DNA from: Syntrophomonadaceae bacterium
GTDB taxonomy: Bacteria > Bacillota > Dethiobacteria > DTU022
Direction: 5' to 3'
Assembly (NCBI GenBank): GCA_007119965.1
Contig: SKOR01000034.1
Location: forward strand, 1 to 64,000
Length of the DNA stretch: 64,000 nucleotides
The notes beneath the pieces are model-generated. The model saw only the letters and a list, made by a program, of their open reading frames with translations, was not told where the DNA came from and did no database searches. The position numbers were made by a program, and so were the translations under genes. The number at the start of each line of letters is the position of its first letter. The stretch's first letter is position 1. Below are positions 17,310 through 27,062 of the stretch, in pieces.

Positions 17310-18116
17310 TTAGAGAAAGAAGTAAAGGGTAATGGCAAGAATAAAGAGGTAGACGGCAAAATAAACCAGCCTGCCTTTTTTCAGGAAGTCGATCAGCCAG
17401 GCGATTCCAAGCCAGGAAAAAACAAAGGTGGTTATAAATGAAACTGCCAGCGGCCCCCAACCGAGCCCGGCAAAAAACCCCCCCCCGATGTCGCCGATCG
17501 CAAGCACGGATGAGCCGAGGATAACCGGAATGGCCAGGATGAAAGAGTAGCGGACCGCCGTGTCGCGGGATAACCCGGCAAACAGGGCGACAATCAGGGT
17601 TGAGCCGGAGCGGGAAACACCCGGTAAAATTGCTATGCTCTGGCCGAGCCCGACGATTATTGCATCCCTCAGGGTCATTTCCTTTTCGGTCCGGCTGCCG
17701 TAACGATGAAACCTTTCAATTATTACCAGGAATACCCCTGTAAGCGCCAGGGCGCCTGCCATGAAGGCCGGGGACTTCATCACATCGGCAACTACGTTTT
17801 TCAAAGCGACTCCGAGTACACCGGTAATGATCGTTGCCACGATAATATAGATACCGAAACGGAAACTGACCAGGTTCTCTGCCGACCGATCTGTGCGGTA
17901 GGCAAAAAACCCGCTGATAATTACGGCCAGATCTCTGCGGAAATAGACGGCTACTGCAAGGATCGAAGCCAAATGTAAAAATATTTCAAAGGAAAGACCG
18001 GGAAAATCATAGCCCAGCAGTAGTTCAGTAATAATGATATGCGCAGTACTGGAAATCGGCAGGAATTCGGAAATACCCTGCACTATGCCGAAAAGTATGG
18101 CTTCTGGATAGGTCAT
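17310..18116 (-). CDS. uppP: Undecaprenyl-diphosphatase (UppP/BacA)
   Basis: A 268-aa integral membrane phosphatase that recycles undecaprenyl pyrophosphate to the monophosphate carrier for peptidoglycan synthesis; it also confers basal bacitracin resistance. Motifs seen: GIVQGISEFLPISSTAH at residues 10-26 and PGVSRSGST (about 164-172). About eight hydrophobic segments. ATG 18116 has AAGGAG 6 bases upstream. It stands alone, about 200 bp from each neighbour. Confidence 0.95.
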   Translation of the reverse strand: MTYPEAILFGIVQGISEFLPISSTAHIIITELLLGYDFPGLSFEIFLHLASILAVAVYFRRDLAVIISGFFAYRTDRSAENLVSFRFGIYIIVATIITGVLGVALKNVVADVMKSPAFMAGALALTGVFLVIIERFHRYGSRTEKEMTLRDAIIVGLGQSIAILPGVSRSGSTLIVALFAGLSRDTAVRYSFILAIPVILGSSVLAIGDIGGGFFAGLGWGPLAVSFITTFVFSWLGIAWLIDFLKKGRLVYFAVYLFILAITLYFFL

Positions 18117-18325
18117 AGTTACTCCTTCGGGGCCTGAGAAATGCTGTGCTGCAGTTTAAGAAAAGGCCGCATGGTTTGATTTTACTGCAATCCCGTCTCA
18201 CAATCACTTCAGGCTTCTGTAAGTATAACTGTAATAGGATCTGCTTAGCTAACCTGCAGGTCTCCGGCCAGGAGCGAAACAGTTACTTGTCTTTCCTCCG
18301 CAGGCAGTGGAAACGGTTGCCCGGC

Positions 18326-19441
18326 TCAGGCAACCCGGTAAATCAGCTCTTCCCTGTAGCCGGTTACAATTTTGATATAACCGCGGAGAGCCCGGTTTAC
18401 TTCTTCATCACCGGTATCGACCAGCAGGTGTCCGTAATCGAGAGAAAGCACTTTTTCGCTGGTTGCGGCAACGATAATATTTTCTTTGCCCACCTCGTTG
18501 ATTACAGCAGCGCTAATCTGCTGGTTACCGCGGCCGAAGATATAACCCTGGCCGCCGATTACGGTGACGATAATTTTAGCCTTCCGTCCCTTGATCAGTT
18601 TGATAATCTGCTGTTCGTTGGCATCGGCAGCGAGCAGTTTGCCGTTCAAAACAAGATCAACCCCGAGAAGCGTGTTTTCAAGCCCTAACTTTTTCATAAC
18701 CGGACCGGTTGTCGAACCCGGCCCTACTATATAGACGACATCCTGCTCCATATTTTCGACAACCTGTTCGGCTATTGCTTCGAGGACAGATTCTTCGGAG
18801 CCTGCCCCGCCGATCTTCAGGTGCTGCATCAGGTCTCCCGCACAGGGGACCTGCAGGTAACCATACAGGCGGGCAGAAAGACGCCCTTCGCGAAAAGCTT
18901 CTTCGTCGATATCCATTACCTCGGCCCTGCGCAGGGGCAGGCTGCCTTCCTGAAGAAAGAGGCGGGCTAGTTCGCCCGCGTTGCGCGGCGTAGTTGCATA
19001 GACGGCCGAGTGGATCTTCACCCCTGCGGGGATGCCGATTACCGGGATAGTCTTTTTATCTTCAAGCACATGGTAGATATTTCGCGCAGTGCCATCGCCG
19101 CCGGCAAAAAGAATCAGGTCAACTCCCATGCCGGACATCTGCCGGGCGGCCTCTTCAGTGTCTTCAGCCGTACTCGGTATGCTGATCCCATCGACCAGGT
19201 GCGGCTCAAAGCCGCACCTGCGGGCTATATCTTCGCCCATCTCCCCGGGACAGGTTACCAATGTCAACTCTTCTTTAAGCGCGGCCAGTACCTTTAGGGC
19301 GTGAGCTGCTTTATCCGCCGACTCCGGGCGGGCGCCCAAAGACCTCGCTTTTTCAATAATTTCCGGGCCGTCGGTCCCTTTAAGGCCAACCTTTCCACCC
19401 ATCCCGGCCACGGGGTTGACAATCAACCCTAATTTTTTCAT
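18326..19441 (-). CDS. ATP-NAD kinase family protein (AcoX-like)
   Basis: A 371-aa protein of the NAD-kinase/diacylglycerol-kinase-like fold. It opens LIVNPVAGMGG and carries the nucleotide-binding FAGGDGTARN motif at about residues 110-119. The large C-terminal region has GPGSTTGPVMKKLGL and TVIGGQGYIFGRGN. It is longer than housekeeping NAD kinase and resembles AcoX, which occurs with lipoamide-dependent dehydrogenase operons. Its start overlaps the stop of the dihydrolipoyl dehydrogenase gene (ATGA), so it belongs to the lipoyl cluster. The substrate is unknown; NAD+ phosphorylation is possible but not shown. Confidence 0.8.
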   Translation of the reverse strand: MKKLGLIVNPVAGMGGKVGLKGTDGPEIIEKARSLGARPESADKAAHALKVLAALKEELTLVTCPGEMGEDIARRCGFEPHLVDGISIPSTAEDTEEAARQMSGMGVDLILFAGGDGTARNIYHVLEDKKTIPVIGIPAGVKIHSAVYATTPRNAGELARLFLQEGSLPLRRAEVMDIDEEAFREGRLSARLYGYLQVPCAGDLMQHLKIGGAGSEESVLEAIAEQVVENMEQDVVYIVGPGSTTGPVMKKLGLENTLLGVDLVLNGKLLAADANEQQIIKLIKGRKAKIIVTVIGGQGYIFGRGNQQISAAVINEVGKENIIVAATSEKVLSLDYGHLLVDTGDEEVNRALRGYIKIVTGYREELIYRVA

Positions 19442-20844
19442 CGCCTTGTCAGGTGCAGGGCTGCTTTATTGATACCCATTGCCGCTTCCCAGACCGATTC
19501 ACCAAGCGTCGGATGAGGGTGAATCAACTCAGCCATTTCAGCAGCTGTAACTCCTTTGGCCACGGCCATGGTCCCTTCCTGAATCAGATCGGAAGCATGG
19601 GGCCCAAGGATATGCATGCCAATTATTTTATCATTTTCACCGGCGGTAATAATTTTTACAGCACCTTCTTTTTCGTTCTGGGTAGCCGCCTTGCCGTTCG
19701 CGGAGAAAGGAAACTTGCCGGTTTTAATATTTTCGCAACCTTTTTCTTTGGCCTCTTCCTCGCTCAAGCCGACACAGGAGAGTTCCGGATCTGTAAAGAG
19801 GCATACCGGAACAGCGCTGCCGTCGAAGTGGGCTGCAATACCGGCAATGTTTTCAGCAGCAACAATCCCCTGGTGGTAAGCGGTATGGGCGAGATAGTAA
19901 TTCGGGTAGGTAGCATCTCCGACCGCATAAATGTTGGGGGCCGATGTCTCCATCTTACTATTAACCCTGATCCCGTTACTTTCATATTCCACGCCCAGGG
20001 CTTCGAGGTTCTGCCCGCCAAAGGCTGCTTTACGGCCTACGGCCAGCAGGAGGCTTTCCGCTTGAACAATTTCCCGGCCCTTGCGGGTATTCACCGTCAG
20101 TTTGTAACCGTCTTCTACCTTTTCGATAACCTCAATCGGAGAATTCATCATGATGTTGAGGCCGCTTTTGCGCATGTAAGTGGAAAGACGGCGGACCATT
20201 TCAAGATCCATCCTGCGCAGCAGCCTTTCACTGCGATGGACAATAGTTACTTTAACTCCCAGGCCCATAAAAATTGAAGCCATTTCCAGGGCGATAACCC
20301 CGCCGCCGATCACTGCCATCGTTTCGGGCAGTTCTTCCAGGGCCAAAGCTTCCCTGGAGGTAATAATCCCCGGCAGGTCGATCCCTTTAGTCGGCGGATA
20401 TATTTCTTCGCTTCCCGTGGCTAAAATGACATTTTCGGTTTCTAGTATCGTTTCTTCACCGCTGGCCGACTTTATTGTGACCTGCTGGGCACTGAGGGCC
20501 CGGGCGTCACCGTAGTAAACGTCAACGTTCTTATTTTCCATCAGTTCGCTGATATGACCAACCAGTTCGCTGACCACATCTTTCTTTTTCTGCTGAAGCC
20601 GGGGGTAATCAAATTCCATTTCTTTAATGTTAAAACCAAATTCACCAGCATCCTGCAGGCGGCGGTAAAAAGCGGCGCCGTGGGTTAAAACCTTGGTCGG
20701 AATACAACCGTGGTTAAGGCAAATTCCACCCAGGGCTTCTTTCTCGATTACGGCAGTTTTCAAACCGAGGGAGCCGGCCCGTAAAGCGGCAAGGTACCCA
20801 CCGGGGCCCCCGCCGATAATTACAACTTTGTATTTTTCACTCAT
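19438..20844 (-). CDS. lpdA: Dihydrolipoyl dehydrogenase (L-protein)
   Basis: A 468-aa flavoprotein that reoxidises dihydrolipoyl groups with NAD+. The FAD motif GGGPGGYLAALRAGSLG is at the N-terminus; the redox disulfide is in GGICLNHGCIPTK; the NAD-binding motif is IGGGVIALEMA; the C-terminal active site HPHPTLGE contains the catalytic His-Glu dyad. ATG 20844 is preferred because AAGGAG lies 8 bases upstream; a GTG at 20853 touches that site. It sits between lipM and the AcoX-like gene, downstream of the glycine-cleavage genes, so it probably serves GcvH. Confidence 0.94.
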   Translation of the reverse strand: MSEKYKVVIIGGGPGGYLAALRAGSLGLKTAVIEKEALGGICLNHGCIPTKVLTHGAAFYRRLQDAGEFGFNIKEMEFDYPRLQQKKKDVVSELVGHISELMENKNVDVYYGDARALSAQQVTIKSASGEETILETENVILATGSEEIYPPTKGIDLPGIITSREALALEELPETMAVIGGGVIALEMASIFMGLGVKVTIVHRSERLLRRMDLEMVRRLSTYMRKSGLNIMMNSPIEVIEKVEDGYKLTVNTRKGREIVQAESLLLAVGRKAAFGGQNLEALGVEYESNGIRVNSKMETSAPNIYAVGDATYPNYYLAHTAYHQGIVAAENIAGIAAHFDGSAVPVCLFTDPELSCVGLSEEEAKEKGCENIKTGKFPFSANGKAATQNEKEGAVKIITAGENDKIIGMHILGPHASDLIQEGTMAVAKGVTAAEMAELIHPHPTLGESVWEAAMGINKAALHLTRR

Positions 20845-20873
20845 CGTTACCACTCCTTTTGCCTGTCAAGTTT

Positions 20874-21626
20874 TTATTTTATCATTCCACTAACGCTGGT
20901 AAATACTGCCGGGATAACCATTGAAAAGCCTTTGACCAGGGCGCGGGTCATCCGATCGTAACTTATATCATAGCCCAGGTCGTGCAGCCCGGCCGCTTTT
21001 TCTCCAAGTTCAACCTGTTTTTTGCCTTCAGCGTGGCGGTAATCTTTTTTCAAAACCTTGTTGTAAAGATCTGCGGGCAGATTAAACATAATCGCCCCAT
21101 GCTGCAAAACTATTCCGTCCCGGCGCAATTGGGCGCTGCCGACCACTTTTTTCCGGTCTACCCGGACCTCGTAGGCTGACGGTGTATCAAAGCAGGAACC
21201 GGGAGCCAGCCCTCCCTGTCCTTTTTCTTCCGGGGTAATCGAGGCCAGAATATTGAGCAGGTTAAAGGCAGTTACGATACCGCGGCTGATAGCGCGATAT
21301 GCATCCATTACCCCACCGTTGTTAATAAAAGGGTGTACTTCGGGCACGATAATGCTGTAAGTCAGCTCATGGTGGTGAAGAACCGCCCGCCCCCCGGTCG
21401 GGCGGCGGACAACGTCAACGCCAAGTTCAGAACAGGCTTTTAAATCAACAACTTCATTTTCATCCTGGAAATAGCCCAGTGAAACAGCAGGGGGAGACCA
21501 GCGATAAAGGCGCAGGGTCGGCGGGCATTCTCCAGTAGAAACTTCTTCCATAAGTTCGAGATCTTTTTCCATGTTATCTTTCCCGGGCAGGGGAGGATCG
21601 AGAATCAACCGCCACTGGTAACGCAT
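20874..21626 (-). CDS. lipM: Octanoyltransferase LipM-type (lipoate-protein ligase A fold)
   Basis: A 250-aa member of the BPL/LplA/LipB superfamily. It shows RRPTGGRAVLHHHELTYSI (about residues 75-93) and the lysine-containing KKVVGSAQLRRDG. A cysteine in GSCFDTPSAYEV occupies the position of the LipM catalytic Cys in Bacillus, which favours octanoyl-ACP transfer to GcvH over ATP-dependent lipoate ligation. ATG 21626 follows directly on the radical-SAM gene's stop, with AGGGGCAGG upstream. Its place between the lipoyl-synthase-like genes and lpdA supports a role in making lipoyl-GcvH. Confidence 0.86.
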   Translation of the reverse strand: MRYQWRLILDPPLPGKDNMEKDLELMEEVSTGECPPTLRLYRWSPPAVSLGYFQDENEVVDLKACSELGVDVVRRPTGGRAVLHHHELTYSIIVPEVHPFINNGGVMDAYRAISRGIVTAFNLLNILASITPEEKGQGGLAPGSCFDTPSAYEVRVDRKKVVGSAQLRRDGIVLQHGAIMFNLPADLYNKVLKKDYRHAEGKKQVELGEKAAGLHDLGYDISYDRMTRALVKGFSMVIPAVFTSVSGMIK

Positions 21627-22616
21627 TTAAAACCTGCCCCTTTCCAGTTGATCCGCTGCACTTTTTTGCAGCGAACCTAACAGTTCGCCGATTACTGATT
21701 CCGATTCTTCCTTGGTTAGGGGACGGTGGTAATTATAGATCGTCCTGCCGGGCCGTTCGTTGTAATAAGGCCGGTTACAGTCAGGACAACCGCTGGTATT
21801 AAACGCAGCGCTGCCCGGCAAAGTATTCATCAAGTTTTTTTCAGTCAGGCCGAACGAAACAAGGCGCCCGTTGTCAAATTTAAACGATTTCAGCTGCGCA
21901 GCCTGACTGCGCAGCAGGTAATAACCGGCCTGGACCCGGCGGTAGGAATCAACAGGCGGCGGCTCTTTCACTTCCATCGCTGTCCCCCTGAGGGGGACGA
22001 AAGCAAAAAGGGCAGTTGTTACTCCCGCCTTCTCCAGCCTGTCTATTAAAAATAAAGCTTCCTCTTCGGTTTCACCGAGGCCGCAGATCAGGTGGGTACT
22101 TATTTTTCCCGGTAATTTTCCGGCACAGCGCAGCAACAGGTCAAGGCGGTCCTGCTGGGATCCGCCCTTGATCTCTTCGTAGGCAGCGGGATTAATGACG
22201 TCGAGAGAAACACTGAGCCTTTCCACTCCCGCATTAACCAGGGCAGCTGCCTCATTCTCATCACTGAGCCAGGCTGAAAGAGAAAGCGGCAGAGCGGAGG
22301 CTCCCTTTAAACGCTTCACAATTTTTTGCAGGGGCTTAATACCATCAGTATGCCTGACCGACTGGAGGCAGATCCGCCTGATGCCTTCGGCTTCGGCATG
22401 AGCAAGTTTTTTTTCAACTTCGTCCCAGGAGTACCCGGGCCAGTTAACTCGGCCAAGCCGGTTTAGTACTTCATTGCTTTCTGCCCCCTGCGGACAAAAA
22501 GAACACTTCATCAGACAATGCTGTCCGGAAAGCAGGTAAGCAGTGGTCGGGTAAGCATCCATGCGGTTGGAGGACAGGCCCATGCAGGCGGCTGTCCCGG
22601 CTGAAAGACGGATCAT
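21627..22616 (-). CDS. Radical SAM protein, LipS1/LipS2-type lipoyl synthase partner (biotin-synthase-related)
   Basis: A 329-aa radical S-adenosylmethionine enzyme. The cluster motif is CLMKCSFC (CxxxCxxC), followed by PQGAESN. The barrel continues with RRICLQSVRHTDG, LSVSLDV and HLICGLGETEEEA. Near the C-terminus SGCPDCNRPYYNERP holds two extra cysteines that could bind an auxiliary cluster. It resembles the biotin-synthase-related family described as one half of the two-protein LipS1/LipS2 lipoyl synthase of archaea and some bacteria. Start ATG 22616 overlaps the other radical-SAM stop (ATGA), with GAGGAG upstream. Which half it is I cannot assign. No classical LipA is encoded in the window. 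Confidence 0.8.
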   Translation of the reverse strand: MIRLSAGTAACMGLSSNRMDAYPTTAYLLSGQHCLMKCSFCPQGAESNEVLNRLGRVNWPGYSWDEVEKKLAHAEAEGIRRICLQSVRHTDGIKPLQKIVKRLKGASALPLSLSAWLSDENEAAALVNAGVERLSVSLDVINPAAYEEIKGGSQQDRLDLLLRCAGKLPGKISTHLICGLGETEEEALFLIDRLEKAGVTTALFAFVPLRGTAMEVKEPPPVDSYRRVQAGYYLLRSQAAQLKSFKFDNGRLVSFGLTEKNLMNTLPGSAAFNTSGCPDCNRPYYNERPGRTIYNYHRPLTKEESESVIGELLGSLQKSAADQLERGRF

Positions 22617-23488
22617 AGGGAACAGCACTCCTCAGAAATAGATATTTCCAGGCCTAAATCTTCCGCTTTGCGGCGGGCAGCAGGCGCAGGTAAAACAATT
22701 TTATTAACCCCCGCCCTGAGGGCAAGACTGTCCACTGCTTCACGGTAACGCCCACCGGGCCGCATGCAGCCCAAATAAAGAGGTGTGCGGGGGAACATCA
22801 GGCGGGCTGTTGCTATAAACCGGGCCACCTCCCCGGGTGGCGGAGCCTCGCAGTCACTAAACGCAGTCCCTTCGGTAGGGCGAAAGATAATCAGGCTGAT
22901 CGCTTCAACGGCCTCTTTCCTGAGCAGGCGCAGGGCATCATACTCGCCCCTGATCGCGCCTGCGTTAAGGCCGATGCAAATATGCGGGATAACACTGGTA
23001 TATTTCTGCAGGTAGCGGTATGAAGCGAGGTAATCATCAACTGTAGCCGATAAACCGTAAACAGCGGCAATTGTTTCATTATCGCCCAAAAAATCAAAGG
23101 AAATCACCCTGGCTATTTCTGCCAGACGCCTGGCCTCTTCTTCTGTTACCAGGCCGGTATGCAGGTTTAAAGAACCGCGGGCAGCCAGTTCTTCCAGCTC
23201 CGCCCACTTTTCCAAAAGAGGCACCTTGCCCTGCGCATCGGAACCGCCCGAGACGAGATAGCTTCTCTCCCGGCCCCTTTTATTGCTGAGCGCTTTCTCC
23301 AGGGAAACCATTTTCTGCAGGTAAACGCCGTTACAATGAGCACAGTTCAATGAGCAGTCGGTTCCGGTAACGCTTACCGAAAGAGTGCGGTTGGGGGCGG
23401 AAAACTCTATCCGCATTGGGAAAAAAGCCTGCCGGGCTTCCCAGGCCTGTTCAAGTAACTTATCTAAAACAATATCTGTTTGCACCAT
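22613..23488 (-). CDS. Radical SAM protein, LipS1/LipS2-type lipoyl synthase partner (uncharacterised biotin-synthase homologue)
   Basis: A 291-aa radical SAM protein. The motif reads TDCSLNCAHCNGVYLQKM (cluster cysteines about residues 45, 49 and 52), a pattern of the family long listed as an uncharacterised biotin synthase homologue. Further on are SGGSDAQGKVP, ICIGLNAG and FRPTEGTAF. It ends in EECCSL, with two adjacent cysteines near the terminus. The start is ATG 23488 with CGGAGG 5-6 bases upstream. First gene of a tightly overlapping lip unit downstream of the glycine-cleavage genes. The lipoyl-synthase role is inferred from family and from its neighbours. Confidence 0.8.
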   Translation of the reverse strand: MVQTDIVLDKLLEQAWEARQAFFPMRIEFSAPNRTLSVSVTGTDCSLNCAHCNGVYLQKMVSLEKALSNKRGRERSYLVSGGSDAQGKVPLLEKWAELEELAARGSLNLHTGLVTEEEARRLAEIARVISFDFLGDNETIAAVYGLSATVDDYLASYRYLQKYTSVIPHICIGLNAGAIRGEYDALRLLRKEAVEAISLIIFRPTEGTAFSDCEAPPPGEVARFIATARLMFPRTPLYLGCMRPGGRYREAVDSLALRAGVNKIVLPAPAARRKAEDLGLEISISEECCSL

Positions 23489-23569
23489 ACCATCCTCCGG
23501 GTAAACGTGTGGCCGCACTTTAAAAATTAAACCGACCACAACTATAATTATAAGCCAAAGAATAAAACA

Positions 23570-23607
23570 GGGGAAGCAGCAAAGGCAAAATCCTTTCCTG
23601 CTGCCCC
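23570..23607 (-). terminator. Probable terminator after gcvPB
   Basis: Within the 359-bp gap between gcvPB and the radical-SAM genes, 16-base arms (23570-23585 and 23592-23607) pair with two mismatches. Read on the minus strand, the hairpin is followed by TGTTTTATTCTTT. It may separate the gcv and lip transcripts. TATAAT-like sequence just beyond it could serve a separate lip promoter, but no convincing -35 was found. The rest of the gap holds no gene that I can see. Confidence 0.55.
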
Positions 23608-23847
23608 CTGGTAGTTGGTCAGGCGTTGCAGAACGGAGGTTGAAAGAAGCAGAATTAACCTAACCTCCCGGGCAGAACACCCGCCCTTGCAATTTCAGGT
23701 TCCACCTTTCAACTGTCAACGCCGCTATGCAACCTGCCTTAGATTCTCACTTCAGGCCTTCGCTAACTGCTGCAGAGCCTTGCCCTGCCGCTAATTCTGA
23801 GCTTAACCTCCTGCCCGAAAAGGCAGATATTTCTCAGTTTACCCGGG

Positions 23848-25311
23848 TTACCCTTTATCCTTTTCCCAGCGCATCACAGGACTGCGGGCGGCGCGGACTT
23901 CATCAAGACGCCCGACGACCGTATTGTAAGGGCCGTGTGCTACTTTTTCCGCATCCTGATCAATATCCCTGGAGATCTGCTCCATTACCGCAGCAAAAGC
24001 GTCGAGAGTCTCTTTCGCTTCCGTGTCGGTCGGCTCGATCATCAGCGCCTCTTCGACAATCAGGGGGAAGTAAACTGTCGGCGGATGGAAATTGCGGTCA
24101 AGCAGGGCCTTGGCAATATCGCCCGCTCCCGCGCCTTTTTTCTTCTCAGGCCGGGCTGAAACGACAAATTCGTGCTTGCAAATCCGATCGTAGGGCACAT
24201 GGTAAGTCTTCTTCAGAAGGCTCATCAGGTAGTTGGCGTTAATTACGGCATCTGTTGAAGCCTGTTTCAACCCCCCGGCACCCATCATACGCATATAGGT
24301 ATATGCCTTGACCGCTACACCGAAGTTGCCGTAGAAAGAGTGAACCTTGCCGATGCTGTCCGGCAGGTCGTAATTGAAGAAGTACTCATCGCCTTTTTTA
24401 TCAACCAGCGGGACCGGGAGGTAGGGCGTTAACCTTTCCTTAACTCCGACCGGGCCTCCACCGGGTCCTCCTCCACCATGCGGTGTGGCAAGGGTTTTAT
24501 GGATATTAAGGTGGACAACGTCAAAACCCATATCTCCGGGGCGGGCATAACCCATTATGGCGTTTAAGTTTGCACCATCGTAGTAAAGCAGGCCGCCAGC
24601 TTCGTGAACAGCTTTGGCCATGGGCATGATTTCTTCTTCGAACAGACCGAGCGTGCTCGGGTTGGTCAGCATCAGGGCGGCAGTTGTATCGTCAACAGCT
24701 TCCTTCAAGGCTTCCAGGTCAACCAGGCCGCGGTCGTCGCAGGGCACCTGGACAACCTCGTAACCGGCCATACTGACTGTAGCTGGATTGGTGCCGTGAG
24801 CCGAAAGGGGGATTAAGACCTTGTTGCGTTTGTGGTCTCCCCTGCTGCGGTGATATGCCTGGATAACCATCAGGCCGGTCAGCTCACCGTGGGCTCCTGC
24901 AGCCGGCTGCATGGTAAAACGATCCATGGCGGTAAGTTCTTTTAAACCTTCTTCCATATTGTAAAGCAGCTCCAGGGCGCCCTGGGTTGTTTCCGGCGGC
25001 TGGCAGGGATGCATAAAAGCAAACCCGGGCAGGGCCGCAACTTCTTCATTGGTTTTCGGGTTATATTTCATGGTACATGAACCGAGCGGGTAAAACCCTG
25101 TGTCGACACCGAAGTTGCGGGTCGAAAGCTCGGTAAAGTGGCGGATAATCTCCACTTCAGACAGTTCGGGCAGTTCAAGTGGCTCGCTGCGCTGCATTTT
25201 TTTTGGCAGCAGCTCATCTACCGGTTTTTCAGGAACATCGCAGGACGGCAGGGAGTACCCCTGGCGGCCGGAACGGCCCATTTCAAAGATCAGGGCTTTT
25301 GATTTTCTCAT
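23848..25311 (-). CDS. gcvPB: Glycine dehydrogenase (decarboxylating) subunit 2, P-protein beta
   Basis: A 487-aa PLP-carrying half of the split glycine decarboxylase. The PLP lysine is in [18 protein letters not shown] (about residue 232), preceded by [13 protein letters not shown] and by [22 protein letters not shown] near residue 73 is typical of subunit 2. Start ATG 25311 overlaps the gcvPA stop (ATGA) with GGAGGG upstream, better placed than the ATG two codons earlier. With GcvPA it decarboxylates glycine and loads aminomethyl on lipoyl-GcvH. Confidence 0.96.
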   Translation of the reverse strand: MRKSKALIFEMGRSGRQGYSLPSCDVPEKPVDELLPKKMQRSEPLELPELSEVEIIRHFTELSTRNFGVDTGFYPLGSCTMKYNPKTNEEVAALPGFAFMHPCQPPETTQGALELLYNMEEGLKELTAMDRFTMQPAAGAHGELTGLMVIQAYHRSRGDHKRNKVLIPLSAHGTNPATVSMAGYEVVQVPCDDRGLVDLEALKEAVDDTTAALMLTNPSTLGLFEEEIMPMAKAVHEAGGLLYYDGANLNAIMGYARPGDMGFDVVHLNIHKTLATPHGGGGPGGGPVGVKERLTPYLPVPLVDKKGDEYFFNYDLPDSIGKVHSFYGNFGVAVKAYTYMRMMGAGGLKQASTDAVINANYLMSLLKKTYHVPYDRICKHEFVVSARPEKKKGAGAGDIAKALLDRNFHPPTVYFPLIVEEALMIEPTDTEAKETLDAFAAVMEQISRDIDQDAEKVAHGPYNTVVGRLDEVRAARSPVMRWEKDKG

Positions 25312-26657
25312 TTCCATCCCTCCAGTTCCCGGACCAGGGTATCAATTTCTTCACGGGTCCGTTTTTCAGTTACGGCAAAAAGCATTACGTTATTTAGCTC
25401 CGGGTAGAAAGGAGCCAGATCAACGCCGCCAAGGATATCTTTCTCCAGCAGCTTCCTGTTCAGCTCGGCAGGATCGCCGGGAACAGTAACAGCAAATTCC
25501 TTGAATGCCGGGCCGGGAAAAGCGTTCTCGAACCCTTTAAGGGCAGTTATACTTTCACGGGTATAAGCTGCTTTCTGCAAACACTGCTCGGCAACTTCAC
25601 GCATACCCTGCGGGCCCATAGCCGCCATGTAAACAGCAGCGCCCAGGGCGACAAGGGCTTCGTTGCTGCAGATATTGGAAGCCGCTTTTTCACGCCGGAT
25701 ATGCTGCTCCCTGGTCTGCAGGGTTAAGACATATCCACGATTTCCTTCGCTGTCGACAGTTTCGCCGGCAATGCGGCCGGGCAGCTGGCGCACAAATTTG
25801 CTGCGCGAAGCCATAATCCCCAGCAACGGGCCGCCAAATGATGCAGGCACACCGAGCCCCTGGCCTTCGCCGACAACTATATCGGCGCCGTATTCGGCAG
25901 GAGGCTGCAGAAGAGGCAGCGAAAGCGGATCGGCCGATATAACCAGGACTGCCTTGTGGTTATGAACCATGTCGGCTACGCCGCCGATCTCTTCAACCAG
26001 CCCGAAGAAGTTAGGCTGCTGTAAAATAACTGAAGCCACATCGTCACCGAGCATTTTTTCGAGCTCGCCGGTGTCAGTGCAGCCGTCCCTGAGGGGTATC
26101 TCTTCTAATTCGAGGCCCCTGCTGTGGAAGTAATTCTTCAGAACTGCACGGTAAAACGGGCTGACCGAACGCGAAACCAGAGCCTTCGAGCGCCTGGTGG
26201 CCCCGCAGCCCATCACTGCTCCCTCGGCTACAGCCGTGCCCCCGTCGTACATTGAAGCATTGGCTACATCCATGCCGGTCAGCTGGCAGATCATGGTCTG
26301 GTATTCAAATATCGCCTGCAGCACTCCCTGGCTGATTTCAGGCTGGTAGGGAGTATAGCAGGTGTAAAATTCGCTCCTGCCCGTGATATGTTTGATCACG
26401 GAAGGAATAAAATGATCATAAACCCCTGCGCCCATAAAAGATACGCAATTATGGAAATGCTTATTCTTCGAAGCAAGCGAGCTGAGGTGCTTTATCGCCT
26501 CAGATTCCGCCAGCGCCGGAGGCAGTTCCAATTCCCGCTGCAGGCGGACCTCTTTCGGAATATCACTGAAAAGGTCTTCAACAGATTTGACGCCGATTGC
26601 AGCAAGCATCTCGTTCCGATCTTGATCGGTCAGGGGAAGGTAATGTTTGCCACCCAT
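25308..26657 (-). CDS. gcvPA: Glycine dehydrogenase (decarboxylating) subunit 1, P-protein alpha
   Basis: A 449-aa subunit of the split P-protein found in Bacillota, archaea and Thermotogae. It shows [14 protein letters not shown] at the N-terminus, [36 protein letters not shown] and GEGQGLGVP; there is no PLP lysine, as expected for this half. It begins 3 bp after gcvH and overlaps gcvPB by 4 bp. Confidence 0.96.
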   Translation of the reverse strand: MGGKHYLPLTDQDRNEMLAAIGVKSVEDLFSDIPKEVRLQRELELPPALAESEAIKHLSSLASKNKHFHNCVSFMGAGVYDHFIPSVIKHITGRSEFYTCYTPYQPEISQGVLQAIFEYQTMICQLTGMDVANASMYDGGTAVAEGAVMGCGATRRSKALVSRSVSPFYRAVLKNYFHSRGLELEEIPLRDGCTDTGELEKMLGDDVASVILQQPNFFGLVEEIGGVADMVHNHKAVLVISADPLSLPLLQPPAEYGADIVVGEGQGLGVPASFGGPLLGIMASRSKFVRQLPGRIAGETVDSEGNRGYVLTLQTREQHIRREKAASNICSNEALVALGAAVYMAAMGPQGMREVAEQCLQKAAYTRESITALKGFENAFPGPAFKEFAVTVPGDPAELNRKLLEKDILGGVDLAPFYPELNNVMLFAVTEKRTREEIDTLVRELEGWK

Positions 26658-26660
26658 AGG

Positions 26661-27062
26661 CTACTCTTCATCCTCCTCGACAACAAATTTTTCATAAGCA
26701 GGCTTATCCATCAATTGATCCATCTGGCTTTCATCCTTAAGCTCAATTTTATAAACCCAGCCTTCGCCGTATGGATCGGAGTTGATTACTTCAGGCTGAT
26801 CCAGTAACTCTTCATTTACCTCTACAACGCTGCCGTCCGCGGGAGCATACAGGTCGGCTACCGCTTTTACCGATTCAATTACCGCAGAACCTTTGCCTGC
26901 CTCAACTTCAGTTCCCACATCAGGCAGTTCGACAAAAACAATTTCACCCAGTTTGTCCTGGGCATAGTCGGACAACCCGACTACGGCAGTATTGCCTTCC
27001 TGGCGAGCCCATTCATGCTTCCTGGTGTATTTAACACCGTCAATAATATTGTACTTCATCAT
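26661..27062 (-). CDS. gcvH: Glycine cleavage system H protein
   Basis: A 133-aa lipoyl-carrier protein. The lipoylated lysine is in IESVKAVADLYAP (about residue 64), and YTRKHEW and VGLSDYAQDKLGEIV are characteristic. It shuttles the aminomethyl group between P-, T- and L-proteins. ATG 27062 overlaps the gcvT stop, with AGGAGG inside the end of gcvT, indicating coupling. The tail is acidic (VVEEDEE). Confidence 0.97.
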   Translation of the reverse strand: MMKYNIIDGVKYTRKHEWARQEGNTAVVGLSDYAQDKLGEIVFVELPDVGTEVEAGKGSAVIESVKAVADLYAPADGSVVEVNEELLDQPEVINSDPYGEGWVYKIELKDESQMDQLMDKPAYEKFVVEEDEE

